DNA of 7,144 nucleotides, taken from assembly GCA_028293055.1 (NCBI GenBank), contig JAQGLD010000106.1, positions 1-7,144 on the forward strand. The letters run 5' to 3'. Positions 1 through 6,178 of the stretch are shown here, piece by piece (within the stretch, counting starts at the first letter, position 1; every line of letters begins with the position of its first letter). Origin of the DNA: Alphaproteobacteria bacterium (GTDB lineage: Bacteria > Pseudomonadota > Alphaproteobacteria > Sphingomonadales > Sphingomonadaceae). The notes beneath the pieces are model-generated. The model worked only from the letters and a program-made list of their open reading frames with translations. It did not search any database and was not told where the DNA came from. A program made the position numbers and the translations under genes.

Positions 1-10
1 TCCCGGAACC

Positions 11-28
11 ATGGGGGTGATTACCCAT
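11..28. promoter_or_regulatory. Candidate operator dyad upstream of luxI
   Basis: An 18-base imperfect dyad, ATGGG and CCCAT arms separated by 8 bases, is centred about 60 bases before the luxI start and overlaps an 8-base palindrome CCATATGG at 25-32. Its size and position suit a LuxR-type binding site, but the arms do not match the classical lux box consensus, and short dyads occur by chance in GC-rich DNA. No convincing -35/-10 pair was found between it and the gene. Confidence 0.25.
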
Positions 29-79
29 ATGGCGGGACCAGCCGTCTCGCTCCAGCTTGGCCTCCGAACGGAGATGCCG

Positions 80-712
80 ATGCAGATTGTGATGGTCGAC
101 CGCGCCTCGCGCCTCAATTGCAGCCGCCAGCTGGTCGAGATGCACCATGACCGCAAGCGGGTCTTCATAGACCAGCTCGGCTGGCAGCTTCCGGCCGCCG
201 GAAGCTGGCTGGAGGTCGATCAATATGACACCGAATATACGGTCTATCTGATCGCCTGCTCGCCGACCGATCAGCGCCATCTCGCCTCGGTGCGGCTCAA
301 CCCGACGACCCGCCCGCACATGCTCGACACGGTATTCGCCGATCTCTGCGAAGGCGGGCCGGTGATCGGCACCGATGTGTGGGAATCGTCGCGCTTCACC
401 ATCGCTCCGATCGGCCTTCGCGGCCTCGAGGTGATGCGGCTCAGCCAGTATCTCGCGCTTGCCCATGTCGAGTTCGCATTGCTCAACGGCCTTACCCGCT
501 ACACGATGATCGGCGAGACCCACCGAGTCGCCACCGTCATCTCGATGGGCTGGAAGGTCCGCCCCCTCTGCCTGCCACGCGAGTGCGAAGGAAACCGGAT
601 CCAGGCGCTCGAAGTCACGATCGACGAGGAGACATTGGTGACGATGCGGCGTCGTTTCCGGGTCGATCACGAGGTGCTGTTCGTGCCCCAGCCGCTCGGT
701 GTTGCGGCGTGA
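80..712 (+). CDS. luxI: LuxI-family acyl-homoserine-lactone synthase
   Basis: Cytoplasmic enzyme that joins an acyl group (from acyl-ACP or acyl-CoA) to S-adenosylmethionine to make an N-acyl-homoserine lactone quorum-sensing signal. With the ATG at 80 the protein has 210 residues and the family's invariant residues fall almost exactly at canonical LuxI positions: R25, F29, W35, then E45, D47 and D50 (in EVDQYDTE), R72, F86, and E102/R105 (in WESSR). This supports the start at 80, as does a GGAG at 70-73 spaced 6 bases from it; the frame is open further upstream to an ATG at 11, but that extension has no family match and covers a dyad that looks regulatory. An ATG at 74 is a close alternative. 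It is the first gene of an operon and its TGA overlaps the next start by 4 bases. Acyl-chain specificity cannot be read from sequence. No luxR is visible; it may lie to the left of the window. Confidence 0.95.
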   Translation: MQIVMVDRASRLNCSRQLVEMHHDRKRVFIDQLGWQLPAAGSWLEVDQYDTEYTVYLIACSPTDQRHLASVRLNPTTRPHMLDTVFADLCEGGPVIGTDVWESSRFTIAPIGLRGLEVMRLSQYLALAHVEFALLNGLTRYTMIGETHRVATVISMGWKVRPLCLPRECEGNRIQALEVTIDEETLVTMRRRFRVDHEVLFVPQPLGVAA

Positions 713-1635
713 TTCCCGATCGATTCCATTTCCTGGAAGCGCAGGCGGCCTCGTCCGGCCTGCTGCGCAGCCTGATCGAGGACGGATTCGCGATCGTCCG
801 TGGCGCCGCATCGCCCGACTTCGTCGCGCGCTTCGGCGCCGGGCTCGACCAGCGATTCGAGCACACGCCATATTGCGTCGGACCGTTCCACGGACCGCGC
901 ACCAAGCGTTTCCACCGCCTCCTTGCCCGCGCGCCGGAAGCCGAAGCACTGGTGCTACAGGCCCCGATATTCGAAGCCGTGCAGGCGATACTCGGCGGCT
1001 GGTGCGACTTTCCCGAGCTCAATCTCGCCCAGGGCGTCGAGATCCACCCCGGCGCGCTGGAACAGATACCGCATTGCGACCAGGCGATGTGGCCCGCGCC
1101 GAAGGGCGCCATCGAATATTGCGTCAATGTCTTCTGGCCGGTGACCCGATTCACGCCCGAGAATGGCGCCACCCGGATCTGGCCGCGAACCCATTTCCGG
1201 CCGCGCCAGCCGGGCGAGCCGCTCGCCAGTCCTTTCATCTGCGAGCTCGAGCCTGGCGATGCCATGGTCATACTCGGCTCGACGATGCACGCCGCAGGCG
1301 CGAATATGAGCGCCGTGCCGAGGCGGGCGGCGATCTTCAGCTACTGCCTTGGCTGGCTCAAGGCCTATGAGAACCAGTCGCTGGCTTATTCGATCGATGA
1401 GGTCCGGGCGATGGATCCGGCGATCGCGCCCCTGCTCGGCTATCGCTGGCATCGCCCGAATCTGGGCACTTTCGATGGCCAATGCCCTTCCATCCTGCTC
1501 GAGGACGAGCATGAAGATCACCTCGCGACGATCGACGCCCTCTCTCCCGAACATGTCGAGATGGTCGAATCGTTCGCGCTGGCCGCCGCCCGAGGATCGG
1601 GCGGGACCGCGATCGCAGCCGGCCGAACGCAATGA
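709..1635 (+). CDS. Phytanoyl-CoA dioxygenase (PhyH) family protein
   Basis: Probable non-haem Fe(II)/2-oxoglutarate-dependent oxygenase of 308 residues. The iron-binding facial triad can be read as H122 and D124 (PHCD) and distal H194 (TMHAAG); R205 or R206 (PRRAA) is placed to bind the 2-oxoglutarate carboxylate. The N-terminal segment LIEDGFAIVRG is typical of the family's first strand. The start is taken as GTG 709, whose bases overlap the luxI stop (GTGA); no good Shine-Dalgarno is seen, consistent with coupled translation. The frame is also open upstream inside luxI, but that part is out-of-frame luxI sequence without family character. The stop overlaps the next gene's ATG. Substrate is unknown: PhyH relatives hydroxylate fatty acyl-CoAs, amino acids and diverse secondary metabolites. 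The position directly behind an AHL synthase suggests, by inference only, hydroxylation of the signal, its acyl precursor, or another quorum-controlled metabolite. Confidence 0.88.
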   Translation: MIPDRFHFLEAQAASSGLLRSLIEDGFAIVRGAASPDFVARFGAGLDQRFEHTPYCVGPFHGPRTKRFHRLLARAPEAEALVLQAPIFEAVQAILGGWCDFPELNLAQGVEIHPGALEQIPHCDQAMWPAPKGAIEYCVNVFWPVTRFTPENGATRIWPRTHFRPRQPGEPLASPFICELEPGDAMVILGSTMHAAGANMSAVPRRAAIFSYCLGWLKAYENQSLAYSIDEVRAMDPAIAPLLGYRWHRPNLGTFDGQCPSILLEDEHEDHLATIDALSPEHVEMVESFALAAARGSGGTAIAAGRTQ

Positions 1636-2144
1636 GGGGCACCTCGACCGAGGGCATGATGCCGGGCGCGCCGCAGGGGGTCGCTTTCGAGCCTCCGGCG
1701 AACCTCGAAATGCTGCTCGCCCGGATCGCGGAACTGTCCGCGCGGCTCAGCCGGTCGGTGCTGGCCGACGGCGAGGGCGAGGAAATCGACCAGGCGCGTA
1801 CGCTCGCGCGATACGCGCTTGGCGCCCGCCGCCGGCGGGATGCGCATCTGTCCGGGCTCGGTATGAACGAGGTCCAATGGATGCTTCTGGTCGAGCTGTT
1901 CGTCGCCGAGTCCGAATTCCGTCCTCCCGCCAGCGTGACCGATGTCTGCCAGAGCGTCGCGGCGCCGAAGACGACCGCGTTGCGGCATCTCGATCGCCTG
2001 ACCGAGACCGGCTTCGTCAAGCGCATCTCCCACCCCAGCGACAAGAGAAGCTCGCATGTCGCGCTGACCGAGCGCGGACGCTCGCTCGTGTCGACCCATT
2101 TTTCCGGCGAGATATTGAGGCTTCGCATGTCCGGAGTGGCTTGA
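1632..2144 (+). CDS. MarR-like winged-helix DNA-binding protein
   Basis: Predicted transcription regulator of 170 residues. The segment from about 101 to 122 (SVTDVCQSVAAPKTTALRHL) reads as the helix-turn-helix, with the recognition helix beginning at PKTTALR. Residues about 123-148 form the wing, with the SDKRSSHVALTERG stretch that matches the D-x-R...LTxxG signature of MarR proteins. Helices rich in Ala, Leu and Arg precede it (24-75), including an RRRR at 66-69. Only about 22 residues follow the wing, so the C-terminal dimerisation helices of classical MarR proteins look short. The ATG at 1632 overlaps the preceding stop (ATGA). No clear ribosome site precedes it, and the ATG pair at 1656/1659 behind GAGGG is an alternative start that would remove eight or nine residues. 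Third gene of the quorum-sensing operon; target and ligand are unknown. It is not a LuxR: no autoinducer-binding domain is present. Confidence 0.82.
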   Translation: MRGTSTEGMMPGAPQGVAFEPPANLEMLLARIAELSARLSRSVLADGEGEEIDQARTLARYALGARRRRDAHLSGLGMNEVQWMLLVELFVAESEFRPPASVTDVCQSVAAPKTTALRHLDRLTETGFVKRISHPSDKRSSHVALTERGRSLVSTHFSGEILRLRMSGVA

Positions 2145-2434
2145 GGGCGCCGAGCGCCTGAAATTGCGGGCCGACCCGGGAGATCGCGCGTCCATCCGCC
2201 TGCTTGCCGCATCCGACCGCAAACTTGGTTCGACGGTCGCGACCGAAGCGAATTCGCCCAGAATCGGGACAGGATCGCACTCGACGCGCGAGCGCTGCGA
2301 TGCACCGACATGCCAGCCGAACCCGATTGACGGATCGGGACCAGCCGATGCGCTGTTTCTTCGCATTTGCTTCCGCCCGCGATCGTGTTACCGAGCTATG
2401 TCCATTTTGGACCTAATCGATCGCGGGGATAATT
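2145..2434. other. Non-coding region between the luxI operon and the mucR-like gene
   Basis: These 290 bases carry no ORF with protein-family character. They begin with a small hairpin (GGCGC at 2146-2150, GCGCC at 2154-2158) just after the winged-helix gene; no T-run follows, so it is a poor intrinsic terminator. A 12-base perfect palindrome, CGGTCGCGACCG, lies at 2234-2245. An inverted repeat with 6-base arms (CCCGAT at 2322-2327, ATCGGG at 2334-2339) follows. The last 60 or so bases are clearly more AT-rich than their surroundings, as expected for the promoter and operator of the next gene, but no clean -35/-10 pair could be assigned. Confidence 0.6.
2400..2412. promoter_or_regulatory. Short inverted repeat before the mucR-like gene
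   Basis: The 13-base sequence GTCCATTTTGGAC is a perfect inverted repeat with 5-base arms and a TTT centre, 22 bases before the ATG and within an AT-rich patch. Ros/MucR proteins are known to repress their own genes through AT-rich sites near the promoter, so this is a possible autoregulatory operator. The arms are short and there is no second copy in the window. Confidence 0.25.
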
Positions 2435-2893
2435 ATGGCTGACGCACAAGCTCTGATCGAACTCACCGCGGACATCGTCTCCGCGCATGTATCCAACAAT
2501 GTGGTCTCGATCTCGGATGTCCCGGGACTGGTCCGCCAGGTCCATATTGCTCTCGCCGGCCTTGGCGAAGCACCGCAAAGCAGCGAGGCTGACCAGAAGA
2601 AGCCAGTGGTTTCGGTCCGCGCCTCGATCAAGCCGGACTATCTCGTCTGCCTGGAATGCGGAAACAAGCAGAAGACTCTCAAGCGCCACCTGCAGACCGC
2701 GCATTCGATGACTCCGGATCAATATCGCGAGGATTATCAACTGGCGAAGGACTATCCGATGGTCGCGCCCAATTATTCGAAGCTGCGCGGCGAGATGGCG
2801 AGAGCGATCGGGCTTGGACACAAGCGCCCGGAAACGGCTTCCCGGTCAAGGGCTCCCGCCAAGCGGACTCGCGCCAAGGCCTCTAGGGCCTGA
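2435..2893 (+). CDS. mucR: MucR/Ros-family zinc-finger transcriptional regulator
   Basis: DNA-binding global regulator of 152 residues. The prokaryotic zinc finger is intact: C72-x2-C75-x9-H85-x4-H90 (CLECGNKQKTLKRHLQTAH), the Ros spacing with a nine-residue gap. After the finger come the family-typical MTPDQYRE (91-98) and the YPMVAPNYS segment (107-115), which complete the DNA-binding fold. The N-terminal half (LTADIVSAHVSNN) matches the MucR oligomerisation region. The last 24 residues are a Lys/Arg/Ala/Ser-rich tail, probably disordered and DNA-contacting. The start is supported by GGGGA at 2425-2429, five bases before the ATG. In alphaproteobacteria these proteins bind AT-rich DNA and control exopolysaccharide, motility and virulence or symbiosis genes, and usually repress themselves. 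It sits alone, in the same direction as the luxI operon but 290 bases away, so it is probably separately transcribed. Genomes often hold several paralogues, so the symbol is a family name only. Confidence 0.93.
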   Translation: MADAQALIELTADIVSAHVSNNVVSISDVPGLVRQVHIALAGLGEAPQSSEADQKKPVVSVRASIKPDYLVCLECGNKQKTLKRHLQTAHSMTPDQYREDYQLAKDYPMVAPNYSKLRGEMARAIGLGHKRPETASRSRAPAKRTRAKASRA

Positions 2894-2955
2894 TCCCGGG
2901 CGCCGATCGGTGCCGCCTCATCGCGATGCCGCCCGGGACCGGCGTCTGCGCCGGT
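2894..2955. terminator. Inverted repeats between convergent genes, possible bidirectional terminator
   Basis: The whole gap between two converging genes is made of potential stems. TCCCGGGC at 2894-2901 pairs with GCCCGGGA at 2931-2938 across 29 bases, and ACCGGCG at 2938-2944 pairs with CGCCGGT at 2949-2955 around a TCTG loop. The second stem ends one base before the stop codon of the acyl-CoA dehydrogenase. Neither has a T-run, so efficient intrinsic termination is uncertain; the placement is the main argument. Confidence 0.45.
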
Positions 2956-2956
2956 C

Positions 2957-4105
2957 TCAGGCGCTCGCCTGTCGCGTCATGTGCCGGGCGATGATCAGCT
3001 GCTGGATCTGCGAAGTGCCCTCGTAGATTCGCAGCAGCCTCACGTCGCGATAGAAGCGCTCGACCTTATATTCGGCCATGTAGCCGGCGCCGCCATGGAT
3101 CTGGACAGCTCGGTCCGCGATCCGGCCGACCGCTTCCGAGGCGTGATATTTGAGCGCGGCGCATTCGAGGCTGACCTTGTCGCCGGAATCGAACCTGGCG
3201 GCGACCTTCTCCATCAGGGCTTCAGTGGTGAGCCTGTCGACCTCGGCATCGGCGAGCATCGCCTGGACGAGCTGGAAGTCGGCGATCGGCTGTCCGAACT
3301 GGCGCCGTCCGAGCGCATAGGTCAGGCTCATGTCGATCAGCCGATCGGACATTCCGAGCGCGACCGCGGCAAGATGGAGTCGTCCGCGATCGAGAACCTT
3401 CATCGCCGTCTTGAAGCCCTTGCCGGGAATTCCGCCGATGATCGCGTCGGCGGGAAGGATCACATCCTCGAGAATGACGTCCGTGGTCACCGACCCTTTC
3501 TGGCCCATCTTCCGATCCGGCTTGCCAAGCGAGATCCCAGGCGTGTCGGCGGGCAGGATGAAGGCGGAAATGCCGGCCGCGCCCTTCACCTCGGGGGCAG
3601 TGCGCGCCATCAGGGTGAAGACGGTCGCCCGCGGCGCATTGGTGATGAATCGCTTGGTGCCGTTGATGCGATAGACATCGCCCTCGCGGATCGCGGTGGT
3701 GCGTAGCGAAGCCGCGTCGGAGCCGGCCTCGGGCTCGGTCAGAGCGAAGCTGGAGATCGCGTCCCCGGCCGCAAGCCTGGGCAGCCATTCGCGCTTCTGC
3801 GCCTCGGTGCCGTCCATGACGATTCCCTGGCTTCCGATTCCGACGGTGGTGCCGATCACCGAACGGAACGCGACCGACGCTCGGCTGAGCTCGCGGATGA
3901 TCGCGGTCTCCTCCTGCATATTGCAGCCGATCCCGCCATAGGCCTCCGGGATGGAGAGGCCGAACAGGCCCAGCTCCCGCATCCGCTCGACGATCTCCGT
4001 TGGAACGCAGTCGGACTCCTCGACCAGATCCTCGGCCGGAATCAGCCGCTCCTCGACGAAGCGGCGCATCGTCGATCGGAACATGTCGAGCGTTTCGCGG
4101 TCCAT
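2957..4105 (-). CDS. Acyl-CoA dehydrogenase
   Basis: FAD-dependent enzyme that introduces the alpha-beta double bond into an acyl-CoA, passing electrons to electron-transfer flavoprotein. The 382-residue length is normal. Visible landmarks are the FAD/substrate signature FALTEPEAGSD (120-130), the FITNA strand (153-157), the LGRRQFGQPIADFQ helix (265-278) that contributes to FAD binding, QIHGGAGYM (335-343), and the catalytic base E362 in YEGTSQIQ near the C-terminus, the position used by short/medium-chain enzymes. The ATG at 4105 is preferred and follows a purine-rich AAAGGGTGGAAG; an in-frame TTG five codons upstream is also possible. It follows the CoA-transferase gene by 41 bases on the same strand and is likely co-transcribed. 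Chain length or branching preference cannot be settled; the YEGTSQIQ motif does not resemble the usual glutaryl-CoA dehydrogenase form, so that specialised role is less likely. Confidence 0.93.
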   Translation of the reverse strand: MDRETLDMFRSTMRRFVEERLIPAEDLVEESDCVPTEIVERMRELGLFGLSIPEAYGGIGCNMQEETAIIRELSRASVAFRSVIGTTVGIGSQGIVMDGTEAQKREWLPRLAAGDAISSFALTEPEAGSDAASLRTTAIREGDVYRINGTKRFITNAPRATVFTLMARTAPEVKGAAGISAFILPADTPGISLGKPDRKMGQKGSVTTDVILEDVILPADAIIGGIPGKGFKTAMKVLDRGRLHLAAVALGMSDRLIDMSLTYALGRRQFGQPIADFQLVQAMLADAEVDRLTTEALMEKVAARFDSGDKVSLECAALKYHASEAVGRIADRAVQIHGGAGYMAEYKVERFYRDVRLLRIYEGTSQIQQLIIARHMTRQASA

Positions 4106-4146
4106 CTTCCACCCTTTCAAAAAGGCTCGCGGCCCTGCTTGCCCGC

Positions 4147-5376
4147 TCAGTCGCCCTGGACGACCGCGCCTTGCCGTTCGAGCGCGTCGAGCGCCTCCCC
4201 GTCGAGCTCCAGCCAGTCGCGCAGAATCTCGCGGCTATGCTCGCCGATGCGGGGCGGCGGGCAGCGATAGTCCGCAGGTGTCGCGGACAATTTGCCCGGA
4301 AAGGCCACCGTCGGAATCTCGACTCCGTCCTCGCGGCGGAAATGGTGGACGGTGCCGCGGGCGGCGACGAAGGCATCCTCGAATACCTGACGGATCGTGT
4401 TGACCGGCCCCGCCGGAACTCCGCGGGCGACCAGTCGGTGGATCAGCGCGCGGCCGTCGAAGACGCGGACCAGCGCCTCCACCTCCGCCTCGATCGAATC
4501 GCGATTGGCCAGCCGCGCGCGGCTGGTCGCGAACCTTGGATCGTCGGCCAGGGCAGCCACTCCGAGCTCGAGGCAGAGCTGGCGGAACTGACCGTCATTG
4601 CCGACCGCGATGATGATGGTTCCATCGGCGACCTCGAACGTCTTGTAGGGGACCACGGTCGGGTGGCGATTGCCGAGCCGGCCCGGGACGATTCCGCCGA
4701 CCAGCCAGTTCATCGCCTGGTTGGCGAGCATCGCGATCTGGGTGTCGAGCAGCGAGATGTCGATATGCTGCCCTTCGCCGGTCCGCTCGGCATGGCGAAG
4801 CGCGGCCAGGATGCTGACGGTGGCGTACATTCCGGTCGAGAGATCGGCGATCGCGACGCCGGCGCGCAGCGGCTCGCCGCCTTCCTCGCCGGTGATGCTC
4901 ATGAACCCGCCCATCCCCTGGGCGACGAAGTCATAGCCGCCGCGCGCCGCATAGGGCCCGTCCTGGCCGAAGCCGGTAATCGAGCAATAGACGAGGCGCG
5001 GATTGATTGCGGCCAGGCTGGCATGATCAAGCCCGTATCGGGCAAGACCGCCGACCTTGAAATTCTCGACGAGGATGTCGGCCCTGGCGGCGAGCTTCCG
5101 CACCAGCTCGGCCCCCTCGGGATCGGCGAGGTCGATCGCGAGCGATCTTTTGTTGCGATTGCAGGAGAGATAATAGGCGCTCTCGCCAAGCTCGGGCTCT
5201 CCGTCCGCGCCGTGCAGATAGGGCGGGCCCCAGGCGCGGGTGTCGTCGCCCCTCCCCGGCACTTCGATCTTGATTACATCGGCGCCGAAATCCGCGAGAA
5301 TCTGGGTCGACCAGGGCCCGGCGAGGACCCGCGACAGGTCCAAAATCCTGATTCCTGCCAATGCTCTTTCGCTCAC
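4147..5376 (-). CDS. Class III CoA-transferase, CaiB/BaiF family
   Basis: Transfers coenzyme A from a donor thioester to a carboxylic acid through an aspartyl-CoA intermediate. The 409-residue protein opens with the family signature GIRILDLSRVLAGPW and continues through ADFGADVIKIE (28-38), the GRGDDTR loop (41-47), the NRNKRSLAIDL segment (73-83), and a probable catalytic D178 in AIADLSTGMYA, near the Asp169 of formyl-CoA transferase. The C-terminal GVPAGPVNT motif is also typical. A GTG at 5376 (MSERALAGIRIL) is preferred because homologues begin just before this segment and GGGGGACGAGG precedes it; the frame stays open 18 codons further to 5430, but that part is Arg/Ala-rich and has no family match. 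It is the first gene of a two-gene minus-strand unit with the acyl-CoA dehydrogenase, suggesting activation of an acid followed by oxidation. The family spans formate, carnitine, succinate, mesaconate and bile-acid substrates; the true one is unknown. Confidence 0.92.
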   Translation of the reverse strand: MSERALAGIRILDLSRVLAGPWSTQILADFGADVIKIEVPGRGDDTRAWGPPYLHGADGEPELGESAYYLSCNRNKRSLAIDLADPEGAELVRKLAARADILVENFKVGGLARYGLDHASLAAINPRLVYCSITGFGQDGPYAARGGYDFVAQGMGGFMSITGEEGGEPLRAGVAIADLSTGMYATVSILAALRHAERTGEGQHIDISLLDTQIAMLANQAMNWLVGGIVPGRLGNRHPTVVPYKTFEVADGTIIIAVGNDGQFRQLCLELGVAALADDPRFATSRARLANRDSIEAEVEALVRVFDGRALIHRLVARGVPAGPVNTIRQVFEDAFVAARGTVHHFRREDGVEIPTVAFPGKLSATPADYRCPPPRIGEHSREILRDWLELDGEALDALERQGAVVQGD

Positions 5377-5713
5377 CCTCGTCCCCCGGACACGCGCCGC
5401 GAGTGGCGGCGCGGTCCGCTGTGCCCGCACGGCATGGCCGGACGCAAGCCGCGTCGGCGAGACGCGCCCGGACGCTCATCGGCGCGCTAGCGGTCGTCGG
5501 GGACAGGTTCGCCTCGTCGTCAGTCGAGCGGCTCCTGCGCAAGGTGGGCTACACGCGCGAAGTCACGCGCCCGTAAGACGATGGGATCGGAACTCTGCGG
5601 TCATGGCCGTTCAGCTTCGAAACACTCTTTTTATCGGCCCAGGCGTGTCTTTTGGCAGGCGCGCCACCGGCCAAGCTGCTAGCGCTGCTGGCGAAACGAA
5701 CGGAGACGAACCA
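5377..5713. other. Divergent non-coding region between the CoA-transferase and cytochrome c' genes
   Basis: About 337 bases without a credible gene; the frames open here extend out of neighbouring coding sequence and are Arg/Ala/Pro-rich. It should carry promoters for both divergent operons. The most AT-rich patch is around 5611-5635 (CTCTTTTTATC), the likeliest place for a promoter, but no good -35/-10 pair on either strand could be fixed. Other visible structure: CACGCGC twice at about 12-base spacing near 5550-5570; an 8-base palindrome GGCGCGCC near 5657-5664; and an imperfect tandem 9-mer GCTGCTAGC/GCTGCTGGC at 5675-5692. None has a clear function. Confidence 0.55.
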
Positions 5714-6166
5714 ATGCGGAGAGCAACGATTCTGGGCCTTGGACTGGGCTGCCTGGCAGCCACCGGCGCTCTTGCGGCGACCGCGGGCGATGTCATCAAG
5801 GCGCGCCAGGCGAATTACAAGCAGATCGGCAAGGCCAACAAGGCAATCATGGACGAGCTCAAGCAGCCGGCGCCTTCGGTCGCGGTGATTCAGGCCAATG
5901 CGAAGACGCTGGACGGCCTCGTCAAGCGGATCCCCAACTGGTTCCCGGCCGGAACCGGCCCGGAGACCGGGGTCAAGACCGCAGCCCTGCCCGCGATCTG
6001 GCAGCAGGGAGCGGAATTCAAGAAAGACGCACGCAACATGTGGGGCGCCGCCAATGCGCTCGATGTAGCGGCGCGCAGCGGCGACCTCGCCCGGATCCGC
6101 GCCGCGGTGCCGACTGTCGGTGCCAGCTGCAAGGCCTGCCACCAGACTTTCAGGGCAAAGGACTAG
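5714..6166 (+). CDS. Cytochrome c' (periplasmic c-type haem protein)
   Basis: Exported haem protein of 150 residues. Residues 1-21 are a classic Sec signal peptide: MRR, a hydrophobic core (ATILGLGLGCLAATG), and an ALA cleavage site before ATAGD. The mature part is predicted mostly helical with a single C-terminal haem-attachment motif C139-K-A-C142-H143, the arrangement of cytochrome c' rather than of class I cytochromes c, where CxxCH is N-terminal. The conserved aromatic stretch NWFPAGTGPETG (about 75-86) and the IWQQGAEFKKDA helix also fit. GGAG at 5702-5705, eight bases before the ATG, supports the start; the frame is open upstream but lacks a signal or family match. Cytochromes c' bind NO and CO and are implicated in protection from nitrosative stress, otherwise acting as electron carriers. 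A cytochrome b561 gene follows 12 bases later, its likely membrane redox partner. Confidence 0.93.
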   Translation: MRRATILGLGLGCLAATGALAATAGDVIKARQANYKQIGKANKAIMDELKQPAPSVAVIQANAKTLDGLVKRIPNWFPAGTGPETGVKTAALPAIWQQGAEFKKDARNMWGAANALDVAARSGDLARIRAAVPTVGASCKACHQTFRAKD

Positions 6167-6178
6167 GCCGCGGCGACC

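Noticed and set aside
379..708. In-frame upstream extension of the dioxygenase gene to an ATG at 379
   Set aside because: It lies wholly inside luxI in another frame and translates to Arg/Pro-rich sequence; the GTG at 709 gives the normal family N-terminus.
2327..2332. TTGACG as a -35 element for the mucR-like gene
   Set aside because: No acceptable -10 hexamer occurs 16-19 bases downstream; the hexamer also sits inside an inverted repeat that can explain it.
1358..2366. Two overlapping minus-strand open frames opposite the end of the dioxygenase and the winged-helix gene
   Set aside because: Arg/Ser/Pro-rich translations without domains; the plus-strand genes show catalytic residues and a helix-turn-helix.
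4000..5490. Plus-strand open frame of 496 codons opposite the CoA-transferase gene
   Set aside because: It is antisense to two genes with full family signatures; its composition is dominated by Arg, Asp, Gly and Ala from reverse-complemented GC-rich codons, and no domain is recognisable.
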